From positions 1,552,001 to 1,616,000 of the forward strand of contig JAQFVV010000183.1 of assembly GCA_028023455.1 (NCBI GenBank): DNA of 64,000 bases. The letters are read 5' to 3'. This document shows, one piece after another, positions 23,581-34,150 of this stretch (the first letter of the stretch is position 1; each line of letters starts with the position of its first letter). Both the position numbers and the translations under genes were made by a program. The notes beneath the pieces were generated by a model that made no database searches, was not told the DNA's origin, and was given only the letters and a program-made list of their open reading frames with translations. The DNA comes from Epiperipatus broadwayi. Taxonomy: Eukaryota; Onychophora; Udeonychophora; Euonychophora; Peripatidae.

Positions 23581-24080
23581 TTTGGTTGTAACGTAGTGTG
23601 CTTACTAATATCATAAGTATATCATTGTAGATCACATCATGTGAGCATGTCAGTTTAAAATTTTATTCCGAGATAATGAAGTTCTATGGGGTAAAATTAC
23701 ATTAAAATCAAAATATGCATTGTGAATCATAGATATATTTAGTATATCATTGTATGTAAACATGTAAATTCAAAGTCTCATAACCCTTTTTGAATAAAAG
23801 ATTTCACAGTTAAATATTCAAAAAACTGCAAGAATACTCTCGCCCTAGCCACAACAATCGATTTTGGAGAAAATAAGAAGGACTATGTTGTTTTCAAACT
23901 CAAATGCACGTATGTGAGCCAATCTTAAGTGTCTAGAAGCGAGAGTGGGAGTATATAAATCATTCACTGTAAATCCATTTTTTAATAACCGTATTATCTC
24001 TTATAAAGTATTATAATTTACTTTGTGCTAATATTAGAAGATATTAAATTATATAATAATCAATAAATTTTACTGTGTTT

Positions 24081-24146
24081 AGATTGTAATTATGTAGAAA
24101 ATAATCATCTCTCCTCACTAGCGGCCGTTAAACAGTGATGATATTG
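24081..24146 (+). repeat. Direct repeat flanking the ORF1 region, right copy
   Basis: GATTGTAATTATGTAGAAAA, TAATCATCTCTCC, then a GC-rich CACTAGCGGCCG insert and TTAAACAGTGATGATATT. It matches 20833-20912 in the same orientation, about 3.25 kb away. Confidence 0.55.
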
Positions 24147-24269
24147 AATTAATTAATTACAAAAAAAAAATCAGCTGTTCTTTTAGGTTTTCTTTTTTTT
24201 TTCCTATGGAAAACTGATTCTTTAAGCATAGAAATATCTTGAAACTTATTTATGAGGATTAACTAAAAC

Positions 24270-24376
24270 TTTTTTTTTTTTTAAGTGTCATAGCATCGGC
24301 CGGGACGCGAACCCGCAACCCGGGCAACTGCCTGCAAGTGCAAGGCGGTCGCGCTGACCTCTCGACCACCAACGCA
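24270..24376 (-). mobile_element. tRNA-derived SINE, copy 3
   Basis: The best B box of the family, GCGGGTTCGCGTCCCGGC on the minus strand (about 24319-24302), with an A-box-like TGGTCGAGAGGTCAGCG (about 24366-24350). The anticodon arm GACCGC-CTTGCAC is TGC-like. The tail GATGCTATGACACTT and an A-run (T-run 24270-24282 on plus) close it. Total ~107 bp, very short for a SINE, with no LINE-like 3' domain visible. Confidence 0.82.
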
Positions 24377-24461
24377 AGACTACTTTATTTACAAAAAACA
24401 TCTAAGACTTTTTATGGACTGTTGCATTTTTTTTTTATTGAATTTTATACTAATTTTATAA

Positions 24462-24660
24462 TCATCTGGACCAACTGATGAGTGCTGGTTTAGCACGAAA
24501 TACTTGTATTGGTGATTGTTTATCTTTTCGACAAGTGTGTAGTCAAGTGAGTCAGCAGTATGAAACAGTGTGGATAGTTGAGGGTCGTGTGAAACACTGA
24601 GTTTAAAGCTTCTATATATTACTTATTGGAGAGCAGGTATGAAAAAGCCTGTACTGTAGA
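24462..24660 (+). mobile_element. Hammerhead repeat family A, copy 2 (best ribozyme)
   Basis: Begins ATCTGGACCAA, holds a complete hammerhead (24468-24515) and continues TTGGTGATTGTTTATCTTTT. Next comes TAGTCAAGTGAGTCAGCAG (A-box-like at 24540-24551) and CTGAGTTTAAAGC, where other copies have the B-box-like GAGTTCGAATCC. It ends in TA-rich sequence. It lacks the long upstream part seen at 18.5 and 25.9 kb. A 5'-truncated or ribozyme-delimited insertion fits. Confidence 0.75.
24468..24515 (+). ncRNA. Hammerhead ribozyme, all core residues intact
   Basis: Stem I is ACCAA (24470-24474) with TTGGT (24509-24513). Core CTGATGA is at 24475-24481. Stem II is GTGCT/AGCAC with loop GGTTT (24482-24496). 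GAAA is at 24497-24500. Stem III is minimal (A-U plus a U-G pair, loop ACTT). The cleavage triplet is GUA at 24506-24508. All invariant hammerhead residues are present. Such a short stem III is known from hammerheads in Penelope-like elements and retrozymes, which often need dimers to cleave well. Confidence 0.85.
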
Positions 24661-25605
24661 AAAATTCATATATTGTATTTTATACTGTACAATCAAAATA
24701 ACTTATTTATATTAATATATAAATATTTAAAGCTATTACAATATTCTTAATATTTTTATCTGATAATAAAAATATTAATTATTAAATTATCTTATAGTTT
24801 AAAAATATAAATAAATGTATTCCAGCATTAAAAAAGATTAATGACGTTTATAAATACACGGTGTGTTAACGAAAATGTTTTCTCCATGGCTCAATAATAA
24901 TGGACCCGCCTTCTCTGGCCTTGAAAATTTTTAAACCTAATTACAATTTTTTTTTTCACTTAGCAGAATGTAAAATAATATTGGATACTCAAACACTAAC
25001 CATGCAGCAGATGAAAAAGCTGGCTATTTGAGAGTCTTTTCATTGCAGTGGGTTATTTAAAAAAGACAGATTTTCCTTTGTTTTTTATTTTTTTTACATA
25101 TATAAATAAGTGCATGTACATGTGTTAAAATGAAAAAGTTATGAATATAATTTTGGGGAGGGGGTATTTCTGTGTGTGGGTGTGTGTGTGCGGTTGCTTG
25201 TTATCAATATTATAGCATGGTTTTCACCTGTCACTGTCTGAATAGTATGTGCCGTTAAAGACCATTGTGATAAACATAGCGAACAAAAAAATGTAAACAT
25301 CTATACTGGAATTGAACAAAAAATTTAAAGGCTGAGAAAATATCGGTAATACTTTATTTAAAGAAAGTTTTTATTTTGAATTAAACCCCCGAATAAAAAT
25401 TAAAAAATTAATTGTGATATAATTTCAAAAGGTTTCCGTGGCTTTTTTTTTTTATATAGCAGAAAATTTTATTTTTTCAGTTATTTCAATTCTAACAATG
25501 AATGGGTGCTTATTTTATCTGATATAAAATCACCTACAAATAACACTCTCCATACTATCTCATAACACTGATACACTTGAACGCATATATGTTGAAAAGA
25601 TAAAT

Positions 25606-25654
25606 AATCACCAATATAATATTTTATGCTAAACCAGCAATCATCAGTTGGTCC
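25606..25654 (-). ncRNA. Hammerhead-like core, minus strand, mutated
   Basis: On the minus strand: ACCAA, CTGATGA (25647-25641), stem II TGCT/AGCA, then AAAA instead of GAAA, and TTGGTG. The invariant G is lost and the stem II closing pair is mismatched, so it is probably inactive. Confidence 0.68.
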
Positions 25655-26087
25655 AGATTACCATCTCTACACATGTATATTGGTGATTATTTATCTTTTC
25701 AGCATATATGTGTTCAAGTGTATCAGTGTTATGAAATAGTGTAGAGAGTGGTGGGTCGTATGAAAGTCTGTGCTTATATACCCTATATATTACGTATATA
25801 GACATAGGTATATAATAAGCTTGTGTGTTTCAGTTATTACAGAGTCGAGAAGTCTCCCCATCCCTTGTATATGTATTAAATGGATTGACCTTAGGTCAAC
25901 ATGAGTGTGACAAGAATCTCGGCCTCAGGGTGGCCTTTGAGCATTCAATCATCAGATTTTCAATTGGATGGATGGTTGAAGAGTTGGAGCGTGGAGTAGA
26001 TTGAAGCCTACCCATTAAAGTATGAGGATTGGCTATCTTAATATATCTGAACGTTTATAGCATATAGGTGTAGAGATGGTAATCTGG

Positions 26088-26132
26088 ACCAACTGATGAT
26101 TACTGGTTTAGCATGAAATATGTATATTAGTG
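26088..26132 (+). ncRNA. Hammerhead-like core, plus strand, tandem unit
   Basis: ACCAA before CTGATGA (26093-26099), stem II with TACT/AGCA (one weakened pair), GAAA at 26115-26118, tiny stem III ATATGTAT, cleavage after 26126. The downstream strand reads TTAGT instead of TTGGT, which weakens stem I. Confidence 0.7.
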
Positions 26133-26513
26133 ATTATTTATCTTTTCAACAAATATGTGTTCAAGTGTAGCAGTGTTATGAGATAGTGTGGAGTGTGGTG
26201 GGTCCTGTGAAAGTCTATGCTCATATACTCTATATATTACATATATAGACATAGGTATATTTAGCCTGTGTGATTCAGTTACTACAAACGTTAAGAAATT
26301 TTCATCCTTTATGAAATAAATGAAATAAATGTTTAGAGTCCGCATCGCAAAACGGTTAATTCAAAAAAGTTTTTATTTCATTTGTTTCACAGAAGACGTA
26401 GTTGAATATTTCATAACGTTTGTAGGTGATTTGATAATGATTATTTATTACAGATAGCAATATATGTACTGAAAATATTTTCATATTATTTTATCTGGTA
26501 TAAGATAATTTAA

Positions 26514-26944
26514 CGTGGGAGTAAATACGTATTTAAAGAAGTTGCTAAATAAGCATGTTTAAAGGCTGTTTCAAAATAACTTTGCTTTTATCAGACTGGT
26601 CGTAAATTGTGAATTTTAAGTCATAACTCCAAGGCAACTGATGAAAGGATACCAAATCATGATATGTTTCTTCAGTCTATTGATCTGATTCATTTGGTTA
26701 CTATCTTTCTATAAGATCACAAATTAAATGTGGGAGTAAATACAAATGTAAAAAAGTGTAACATCAGCATGTCTAAAGATACATCTCAAAATAACTTCTC
26801 TCTTAATCAGAATATTCTTAAATTGTAAACTTTAAATGATAACCCCAAGGCAACTGATAAAAGATTCCTAAATCATGGTGTGTGTATTTCAGTCTGCAGA
26901 TGTGATTAATTTGATTACTATGCTTCTATAAGATCACAATATAA
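26514..26944 (+). repeat. Old tandem duplication, ~215-bp unit
   Basis: GTGGGAGTAAATAC begins each unit (26515 and 26730). Units share TTCAAAATAACTT, CCAAGGCAACTGAT, AAATCATG and CTTCTATAAGATCACAA. Divergence is considerable. No coding signal; the first unit may be preceded by a fragment. Confidence 0.65.
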
Positions 26945-28880
26945 GTATTAATCCAGAACATCAATATATATTCATATAAATAAGTAAAATTAAGATATTC
27001 ATATTTTTTATTTATATATTGAAAGTTTTAATAGCAAATTGGTTCATCAGATAGCATTGTAGTGAATACCTGGAGATTACTCCGATCTATTTCTGGTTTT
27101 TTTAGATGGAAAGGAGAAACCACAAAGGAAAGATTGTAGATTTTTAATTGCCAGTGATATTTACACCAGCTCTAAAACTAGGAGTAGAATAATCTATTCT
27201 TGGCAAATCTGAGAAATCTTTTTAGTCACATTTTCAATAAGCCATACCCACACACACACAACAATAAGAGTGTTCTCTATATTATAGTGCAGTAGCAAAA
27301 TCTAGAACTCAAGACCTGTGAAATGTTCATCTCTATCATTACTTTGGTATTCAAACTCCATTTAAACTTTAAAGCAACAAACCACTGACCACTGTACTGT
27401 GTTATTTGGGTCAGTAGCATAGTGGTTGACTTTAGAGTTCAAAAACCATGATTCATAATTCAATTTTATTACTTTCAGCATTCAAACTTCTTATGAACTC
27501 CAAAGCAATGAAATATTTGTATTATTTATTTACAGTTTAGAATGAGCATGTACCATGAAGGCTTTATTTTTTCTATGCATAAAATTAAACATTGGAGACC
27601 AACAATTTTGAGTTCAAAATGGTACAATTTTGGAAAAATACCTCAGTTAAACTTTTATATTGTTAACATCTGCTCATAATTTATTTGATGATATAAAAGT
27701 ATAACGGAGCTATTTTTCCAAATTGGTTTCATTTTGTGCTCAAATTAGTTGGCCTCCTGTGTTTTATTTTAAGCATAGAAGAAGTAAGGTTGTCTATAAC
27801 AGTGGCATATCTGTATCCTATCAGGGCTGAGCAAAATTTTAAAAATATTTCCAATAGATTTGGCAATTTTTCATTTAGTAGGCTCATAACCAACTTAGAT
27901 AACCATTCAATATTGACTAGTAAATAGGTGTCTGCCTATTCTTAACTACAACATAAAACAAAAATGGTAAAAAGGATCATTTGATAAAGGTCATGAGTAT
28001 TGCTTTCTCTTTTAGGAGATGCCTTTGCTGTAAAATTGGTTATCTAAAAGCAGTTTTGCCTACTGTTATATCTCACCTTACATTGAACTAATAGAGTAGG
28101 CCAGATTCCATGTTATCCTGGTCAGACTGAGCATTCATCATCACAGACCAATCGATATATGAATAGATAACACATGTCCAATAGCAAAAACAGGCCAGCA
28201 GGTGACAATGTGCTATTAATCCAATTGCTTTCATTATAGATGGTGATCAAGCTATAAATAGTCAGTCCAGTTGGATATGAATGGGTATAAAGGGGAGAAA
28301 ACAATAATGTACTGTCAGACCTAAACAGCAATATTCATACTGGCTACTACATGGTTAAAGCAGTGAGGCAAATTTATGTCAGAACTGAAAGCTGCTACAA
28401 CCTAAATCAGACATGAGTGAAGCTGTCATAGTACAGGTGAAAGTGATAGGTAAACCTAGAATGGAACCTGAAGTCCCTTACATTAATAGTTGCACTGTAA
28501 CTAAGTTCTATGCTAAGCCAATGGTATCAAGCAAAGGTATAACTGTTGTATATATTGTAAATACTTAATTGTATATTTGTTTTTATTAATAAATATTTGA
28601 CTATAAGAAGAGCAATGTACTCAAAAACAAAGTAACGAGGAATGGTTCAACTCAAACCTATACTCTCACAAATTTTTATCTAGGAATATCATGATCAAAA
28701 CTTGGCAGCCCACAACCTATCTCAGTAGTGAAATATTTAAGAAATCTGTGCAGTGTATTTTAAATAATAACACTAGAAATTGAGTTTATCACTTATCTTC
28801 TATCAAATAATTAAGCATACATAAAAAAAGACTTTGTTTCTATAATCTAGGAAACTATCTCTTTATTAGGGCTTGATTAA
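26945..28880. other. AT-rich DNA, nothing recognised
   Basis: Slightly less AT-rich than its surroundings, with short reading frames on both strands (for example 27736-27927 plus and 28122-28331 minus). These match no family I recognise and show no motif. An AC-run lies at about 27249-27261. Confidence 0.45.
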
Positions 28881-28884
28881 AATT

Positions 28885-29590
28885 ATTAAAATATATATAA
28901 ATGGTGATATAACTTTTATTAGTCATTCATTAGACTAGAGAATGTCCAATAATGAATAATATTTCTGTAGTCCAATTTTCACTACACCAATCTCACGCAA
29001 GCTAGGGACTGGTTTCTATTCACTTTTAACTCCTTGTGAAAGGATGTAATCATAAACATAGGACCAAAGACGTGAAAAAATCTATGATCCTTAAGTCACA
29101 CATTTCGTTTTTATGATTACATCCTTTCACAAGGAGTTAAAAGTGAATAGAAACCAGTCCCTACCTTGCGTGAGAGTGGAGTAGAGAAAATTATATCACA
29201 GAAATGTTATTCGTTATTGCATAACCTCTAGGCTAATGAATGACTAATAAAAATTATTAATATACTTTCATTAAGTTATTTGGGTCAAAGTTGGGTGGGC
29301 AGCACATTTGATACTTATCAATTAAACTTTTAGTAATTTGCTATATATATATATATATATATATATTGAATAATGATAAAGATATGCATAAGAGATTGTG
29401 GTCTGGGCCAGCTGATGAATGCTAGTTCATCACGAAAGGTGCATCTTGGAAATCATAGACCTTTTTTACATGTCTTTGACCATATGTTTATGATTACACC
29501 CCTCCACAAGGAGTTAAAGCAGATAGAAACCATTCCTTACTTTGCATGAGAGTGGTGTAATGAAAATTAAACTACAGATATAATTAATGA
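28885..29590. mobile_element. Hammerhead family B: head-to-head and tandem copies
   Basis: A minus-strand partial unit (28885-29107) begins within the hammerhead at CGAAA and abuts a plus-strand unit from 29108. The plus part continues for more than one unit: ATGATTACATCC at 29113 recurs as ATGATTACACCC at about 29490, so the period is ~377 bp, enlarged by a TA microsatellite (29342-29366). The plus hammerhead is at 29405-29451. The layout is the same as the family A locus at 25.5-26.3 kb. Confidence 0.75.
29405..29451 (+). ncRNA. Hammerhead ribozyme-like core (family B)
   Basis: CTGATGA at 29412-29418 and GAAA at 29434-29437, both intact. The stem II hairpin ATGCTAGTTCATCAC is imperfect. 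Stem III is minimal and the cleavage triplet is AUC (29443-29445). Stem I is CCAG/TTGG with a G-U pair at the cleavage-proximal position. Activity is uncertain because of the stem II mismatches. Confidence 0.68.
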
Positions 29591-30667
29591 TAGTTTGGAA
29601 TTATTATAAATATTTGATTTTTTAAAATCTTTTTGATTTTATAAATATAAATTATATATAGCATATAAATATAAATTACGTATAGCATATAATTAAATAT
29701 TTTATTCGTCTTAAGTACATTTTTGATGTCTTTCAATGATTCCATTCCACGGAATGCAGTAAAATTATATTATGAAAAGCTGTATGAGCGGCAGCTGTTC
29801 CTCGCAACATATTGTGATTTAATTTCAAAAAAAAAAAAAAGATAAAAAGACAAAAAAAAATGAAAATAATAATAGAGTAATTGATAACAACATATAATCA
29901 TTGTTAGTGATGTTTTATTATTTCCTTATATAGTTAGTGTGATTAAAAAATCGTGGATTTGTAAGCCGAGAGTTTGTTTCCCAATTCAACTTGTTATTCT
30001 GGACTTTAAAATCAGTCTGCTTTTTAAAAGGTAACTAAGCTTGCATTAATCCTTTTAACATTGCTATATATTACTGGTATTTTATATTAGTAAAACATCA
30101 GACTTATTAAAATAAAATTCTTAACTTTATACTTTGTTGAAGTTTCGCTTAATTTTTTTTTTTTTAGTTTAATATAAATTGTCACAAATAGTGCGGTAGT
30201 TTATTTTAATATATTTCGCTAAAAGGGTTTTTTCCCCCTTTGAAAACTATAATAATTCAAATAGTTGGATTATCTCTCTTCTCATTTTAAAAGGAAGTTC
30301 CTTGTCAAGGAAATGAAATCATTGTTGTGAATAGGTGATAAATATCAATTAGGGGTTCACTTTAAATTAATTTAGATTATGAAAAACCTGGATAAACTGA
30401 AAACATATATTTGAAATATTAGAATTAAAATAATTTTAGTAGCAACCTTGATAATTTCATTTCACCCCACCCCCATTTTTATTTGAATCTACAAGCGCTG
30501 CGAAGTACGGTTTAGAACTATAGCTTTTTAAAATTAAATATTCCCGGATCAGTTTTCAGTTGAGCAAAGTAAAGAAAAATATTTGGTATAATGATGGACC
30601 AGTTATGATTGCTATTGTTTTGATGTTCAAATGTCACTTGATCTTATGAGCAATTGATCTGTCGATT
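29591..30667. other. AT-rich DNA, nothing recognised
   Basis: No coding or repeat family recognised. C-runs occur near 30463-30475. Confidence 0.5.
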
Positions 30668-30855
30668 CATCTATCCATAACTTCTTCTTTCTATATCATT
30701 TCAGCAATAAACTCACATGTGGTATGTTTCTACACCATTTACATTCATTAGGGATCCAGTTTAAAACATCAAACATCCATATACTGTGTTCTTATTTAGT
30801 AATATATCCAATCCAAGCTCAATTTCAACCTATTAATGTTTTCACTAATATTATT
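30668..30855 (-). mobile_element. RTE LINE 3' fragment
   Basis: Aligns, with divergence, to the C-terminal and tail part of the 11.7-14.5 kb LINE (CTCACATGTGGTATGTTTCT against CTCATATGTGGTCTCTTTCT, and AATATATCCAATCCAAGCTC against AATATGTCCACCCCAACTCC). A dead 5'-truncated insertion. Confidence 0.6.
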
Positions 30856-30871
30856 TTTTAAAAATTGACTA

Positions 30872-30975
30872 ATGGTTTTATTGCTCGGGAGTTCATAAGA
30901 CGTTCAAACGCCAAAACTGCGAAAGCCAGAATCAAAACTGCGACCTCCCGATCCCAAGTCGGACTCCCTATTCAT
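30872..30975. repeat. Dispersed repeat D, copy 2
   Basis: Less decayed than the copy at 16318-16425. It contains CGGGAGTTCATAAGACG, two related CCAAAACTGCGA / CAAAACTGCGA blocks and CCCAAGTCGGACTCCCTA. It is richer in CG dinucleotides than its surroundings, so it may be younger. Class unknown. Confidence 0.5.
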
Positions 30976-31249
30976 TTTATTCCTCCTGTTAGTTCTAATA
31001 TACATTTTTTTATATAGGATTTTATATTTTCTGCATATAAACTTGATTCACTATATGAAATTTTAAATAAAATCCCATATACACTATAAATGAACACTTT
31101 TCAATGCAATTTAATATAATAGAATTTATTTCTTCTTGCTTACAGTTTCAGCTGATTGCTATATATATATAAAGACAGATCTTTATTTATTTATTGAAAT
31201 GATTAAACTTTAACTAGGCAAGAATTTGAAATTTCTATAATTTATTGAG

Positions 31250-31348
31250 GCATTGGTGGTCGAGAGGTCAGCACAACTGCCTTACAAGCAGTTGTCCCGA
31301 GTTAGCGGGTTCGCTTCCCGGCCGATGCTATGACACATGAAAAAAAAA
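31250..31348 (+). mobile_element. tRNA-derived SINE, copy 4
   Basis: Plus-strand copy: A-box-like TGGTCGAGAGGTCAGC, anticodon arm ACTGC-CTTACAA-GCAGT (Val TAC-like loop), long extra-arm region and B box GCGGGTTCGCTTCCC (about 31307-31321). The tail GATGCTATGACACATG and an A-run end the copy. The anticodon loop differs between copies (TCC, TGC, TAC), so the loop is not under tRNA selection. Confidence 0.82.
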
Positions 31349-32163
31349 GCCCCAATATTAAAGATTTTTCTGGCAAAAATAGCCTCTTAATATGTTTACA
31401 ATTCGCAAATTAGCTTTAAAATGTTCTGAATCGCATAAATATTGGGATAACTATGGCATATGTATAACATTTTATGTTGATGTTATTAATATAACTTTCG
31501 AAGATATAATATTACCACAAAGAATTACTAATACAATCAATTAGCTAAAGATGTGTATACATTGGGGCAATATGATTTTAACAAAATTGTTTTTCTTATT
31601 TACAAGAATAGTGTTAAATCTGACAAGAAGTAAACCCAGACTTCAAAATAAATGGTGATTTTGTAAATTATCTTGATTAAAAATTATTATTACTTTTGTT
31701 TTTGTTTTTTTGCCTTTAAAAATAAAGCAAACATATAATAAATACAAAAGGACTGTGAAAGTTGTCTTTATTCCACTCTAGAACCATTTAAATTTTAAAA
31801 ATCTTACGGTTTCAAACTCAGACTAACTCATACTTACTTAACTATAAAAATCTGACACTAGGTCACATTCTATACATTTTTGAGGTCTCATCTCTATAAC
31901 AACTGTAGGAGTGGAAAAGCTTACTAGATTCATAAGTAAATTAGCTTCTACTTTGAATCTTAGTTTTCACTGTTGAAGGCAAACCCAGAAAGCAATTGAT
32001 CTTAACATGAAAATTTTATTGCCTTGTATCATAAGATGTTCATTGATTACTTGAGTGTCTAATAGATGACTCTAGGATACAGTAAAAATAATTACTTTTG
32101 GAAGCTTATGGATAAACGTATGAGAGGTCGTGTAAAGCAATTGTATATATAATATTTTAAGTA
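31349..32163. other. AT-rich DNA, nothing recognised
   Basis: No feature recognised. Confidence 0.5.

Positions 32164-32194
<31 letters not shown>
32164..32194. repeat. (AAT)n microsatellite
   Basis: About ten AAT/ATA trinucleotide repeats. Confidence 0.9.
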
Positions 32195-32196
<2 letters not shown>

Positions 32197-32339
32197 TCAT
32201 GGGTTCAAACCCAAAACAATCTATTAAACTTTAATTTATATGAAATGAATCTTTAGAAAAAAGAAGGACTAACTGATGAAAATATATATATATAAAAAAC
32301 AAAAAACACAAGTTAAAAACTTGCATACGCTTGTATTTA

Positions 32340-32458
32340 TGACAATAGATGGCGTTATACCAAAAACACCTTCAAGTTAGAGATAGTGAAATACTCGCTC
32401 TGACGTTTTTGTAAACAAACGCTTGAAGGTGTTTTTGGTATAACGCCATCTATTGTCA
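32340..32458. mobile_element. 119-bp hairpin MITE with TA flanks
   Basis: The ends TGACAATAGATGGCGTTATA at left and its complement at right pair for about 37 bp (through ACCAAAAACACCTTCAAG) around a ~45-nt spacer. TA at 32338-32339 and 32459-32460 fits a TA target-site duplication. The arms are almost identical, so it is relatively young. No coding capacity. It would form a stable hairpin if transcribed. Confidence 0.75.
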
Positions 32459-32460
32459 TA

Positions 32461-34070
32461 TATATATATTGTAGAAAAATGTCTACTTTTGCATAGATTG
32501 ACAGAATCAAAAATTTTCTGAATTAAAGTAATACAAACCCATAGACTGGGTATATGTAGAAGGAAGACACTTCTCTACCCATAGGAAAAATGACATCACA
32601 TAACAATTGCATTTTTTTATTTTTCATAATCAGCCCATATTTTTTTTATTCATGAACCAACATTAGCCATGATGATTATCATCAAACTTATAACAACTAG
32701 ATATTCATTTGCTGAATAAAGTGGCAAAGCTATCTGTTTAAAGAAATCAAAATATTGAAATTGCTTGTGATCTGAAAATGGCTTCAAGATTTATCTAACT
32801 GATCTACATTTTAAAAATTAGCCAAAATGTAACATTAATAATAGTAGCAGTAGTTTTAAAAATGTACAAGTGTTTAATGGGCTGAAAATACTACAGAAAC
32901 AAATTCAATAAAGATTAAAAAGTTCAACACATGTATATCTTATCACTTTTGGAAGTTTATAAAATCAGAATACGAACTTCTTATCAACTTTAGTCTCAAG
33001 TGGCACATATTCCAACCTTATCAGAATTATCTAATGCTGTCAAATTTACACATATGTAATGCTAGGAATGAATGTGAACAGGATCTACTAATCATTAACT
33101 GAGTTGGCATTTGATAACTTAGAAGGTTACTTTAGAGCAAACTCTATATTTGAAATGCATATTTCAAGATATTTAAAAGAATTACAAAATCTGCTAAAGA
33201 TTAATTCCATATTATGGTAATTCAGCTTTGCACTAAGTTGAAACAGTTTCACACTTTGTAAAAACAATTATCCATATGCTTTAGCCATGACAAAAGAAAT
33301 CTGCTTTCCAGATAGCATATCTGTATTTGTGTTGAAATTATTGAGCTATCATAAATAGCCTCCTGTGTTTTTGACAATAAAGAAATTTCAGTTTTACTTA
33401 CTAATTTTCCACCAGCTCTCTATTACAGGAGAAACATTTCCATAGGATATTATAATAACCCTGAACATTTTTTTACAGTTTGTGCATTATTTATTTTGGT
33501 TGCAGCAGGCATGAAACCATAATTTGATGGTGTTTGTGTTACTGCCAAGAATAAAGATGTTTTGAAAGAATGAAACTATCTTTTATGTAAAAAAAAAAAA
33601 TGTGAAGATAAAGAAACAAAATAAAATAGTGATAAATGCATCTAGATTTTTTTTTTTTTAATTATGATGATTTTAGAAAACAATATTAGTCCAGCTTTGT
33701 AAGAATATTGCATTAAAAAAAACATTATGTCATTGGAACTCAAAAAAAATAGCATGCATTATATTTCTAAAATATCATATAAAAGCTACTTTACCAGTGG
33801 CTAAACAAGACAATATTGTATGATAGGAAAGGTGACAATAAGAAATTTAAAGCTTTTTAAAAACATATTTTTTTGGACTATGCTAAACAATAGATAAATA
33901 AGACAACACCATTAAAAAAATTTCCTGATCAAATACTAAACTTATATTTTGCATTATTGCAAAAAATGATATCAAAACAATAATACCAACAATAATGAAA
34001 CTGAATCTATCTAAAATTTTGACAAACAAAGAGCTTTTTGCTATGGTACATTTTGATTTGGTTCATCTAC

Positions 34071-34072
<2 letters not shown>
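32461..34072. other. AT-rich DNA, nothing recognised
   Basis: No coding or repeat family recognised. Confidence 0.5.

Positions 34073-34147
<75 letters not shown>
34073..34147. repeat. (TA)n microsatellite
   Basis: About 37 uninterrupted TA dinucleotides. The small reading frame across it (Tyr-Ile repeats) is an artefact of the dinucleotide run. Confidence 0.95.

Positions 34148-34150
<3 letters not shown>

Larger units (their letters stand above)
25540..26290. mobile_element. Family A: inverted copy plus tandem copies, head to head
   Basis: A minus-strand partial copy (25540-25672) abuts a plus-strand copy that starts at ATGTATATTGGTG (25673). This is only a few bases before the predicted ribozyme cleavage point (25679/25680). 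The plus copy runs through GGTCAACATGAGTGTGACAA (25892) into a second hammerhead cleaving after 26126. The distance between the two cleavage points is ~447 nt, one unit length. Head-to-head plus tandem copies are a hallmark of Penelope-like insertions. Confidence 0.75.

Noticed and set aside
24110-24130. NotI-like GCGGCCG as cloning-vector remnant
   Set aside because: The site is GCGGCCGT, not NotI, and lies inside a repeat with a natural counterpart at 20.87 kb.
31250-31330. Functional tRNA gene
   Set aside because: Stems are mismatched, the extra arm does not fit the anticodon class, and SINE tails follow all copies.
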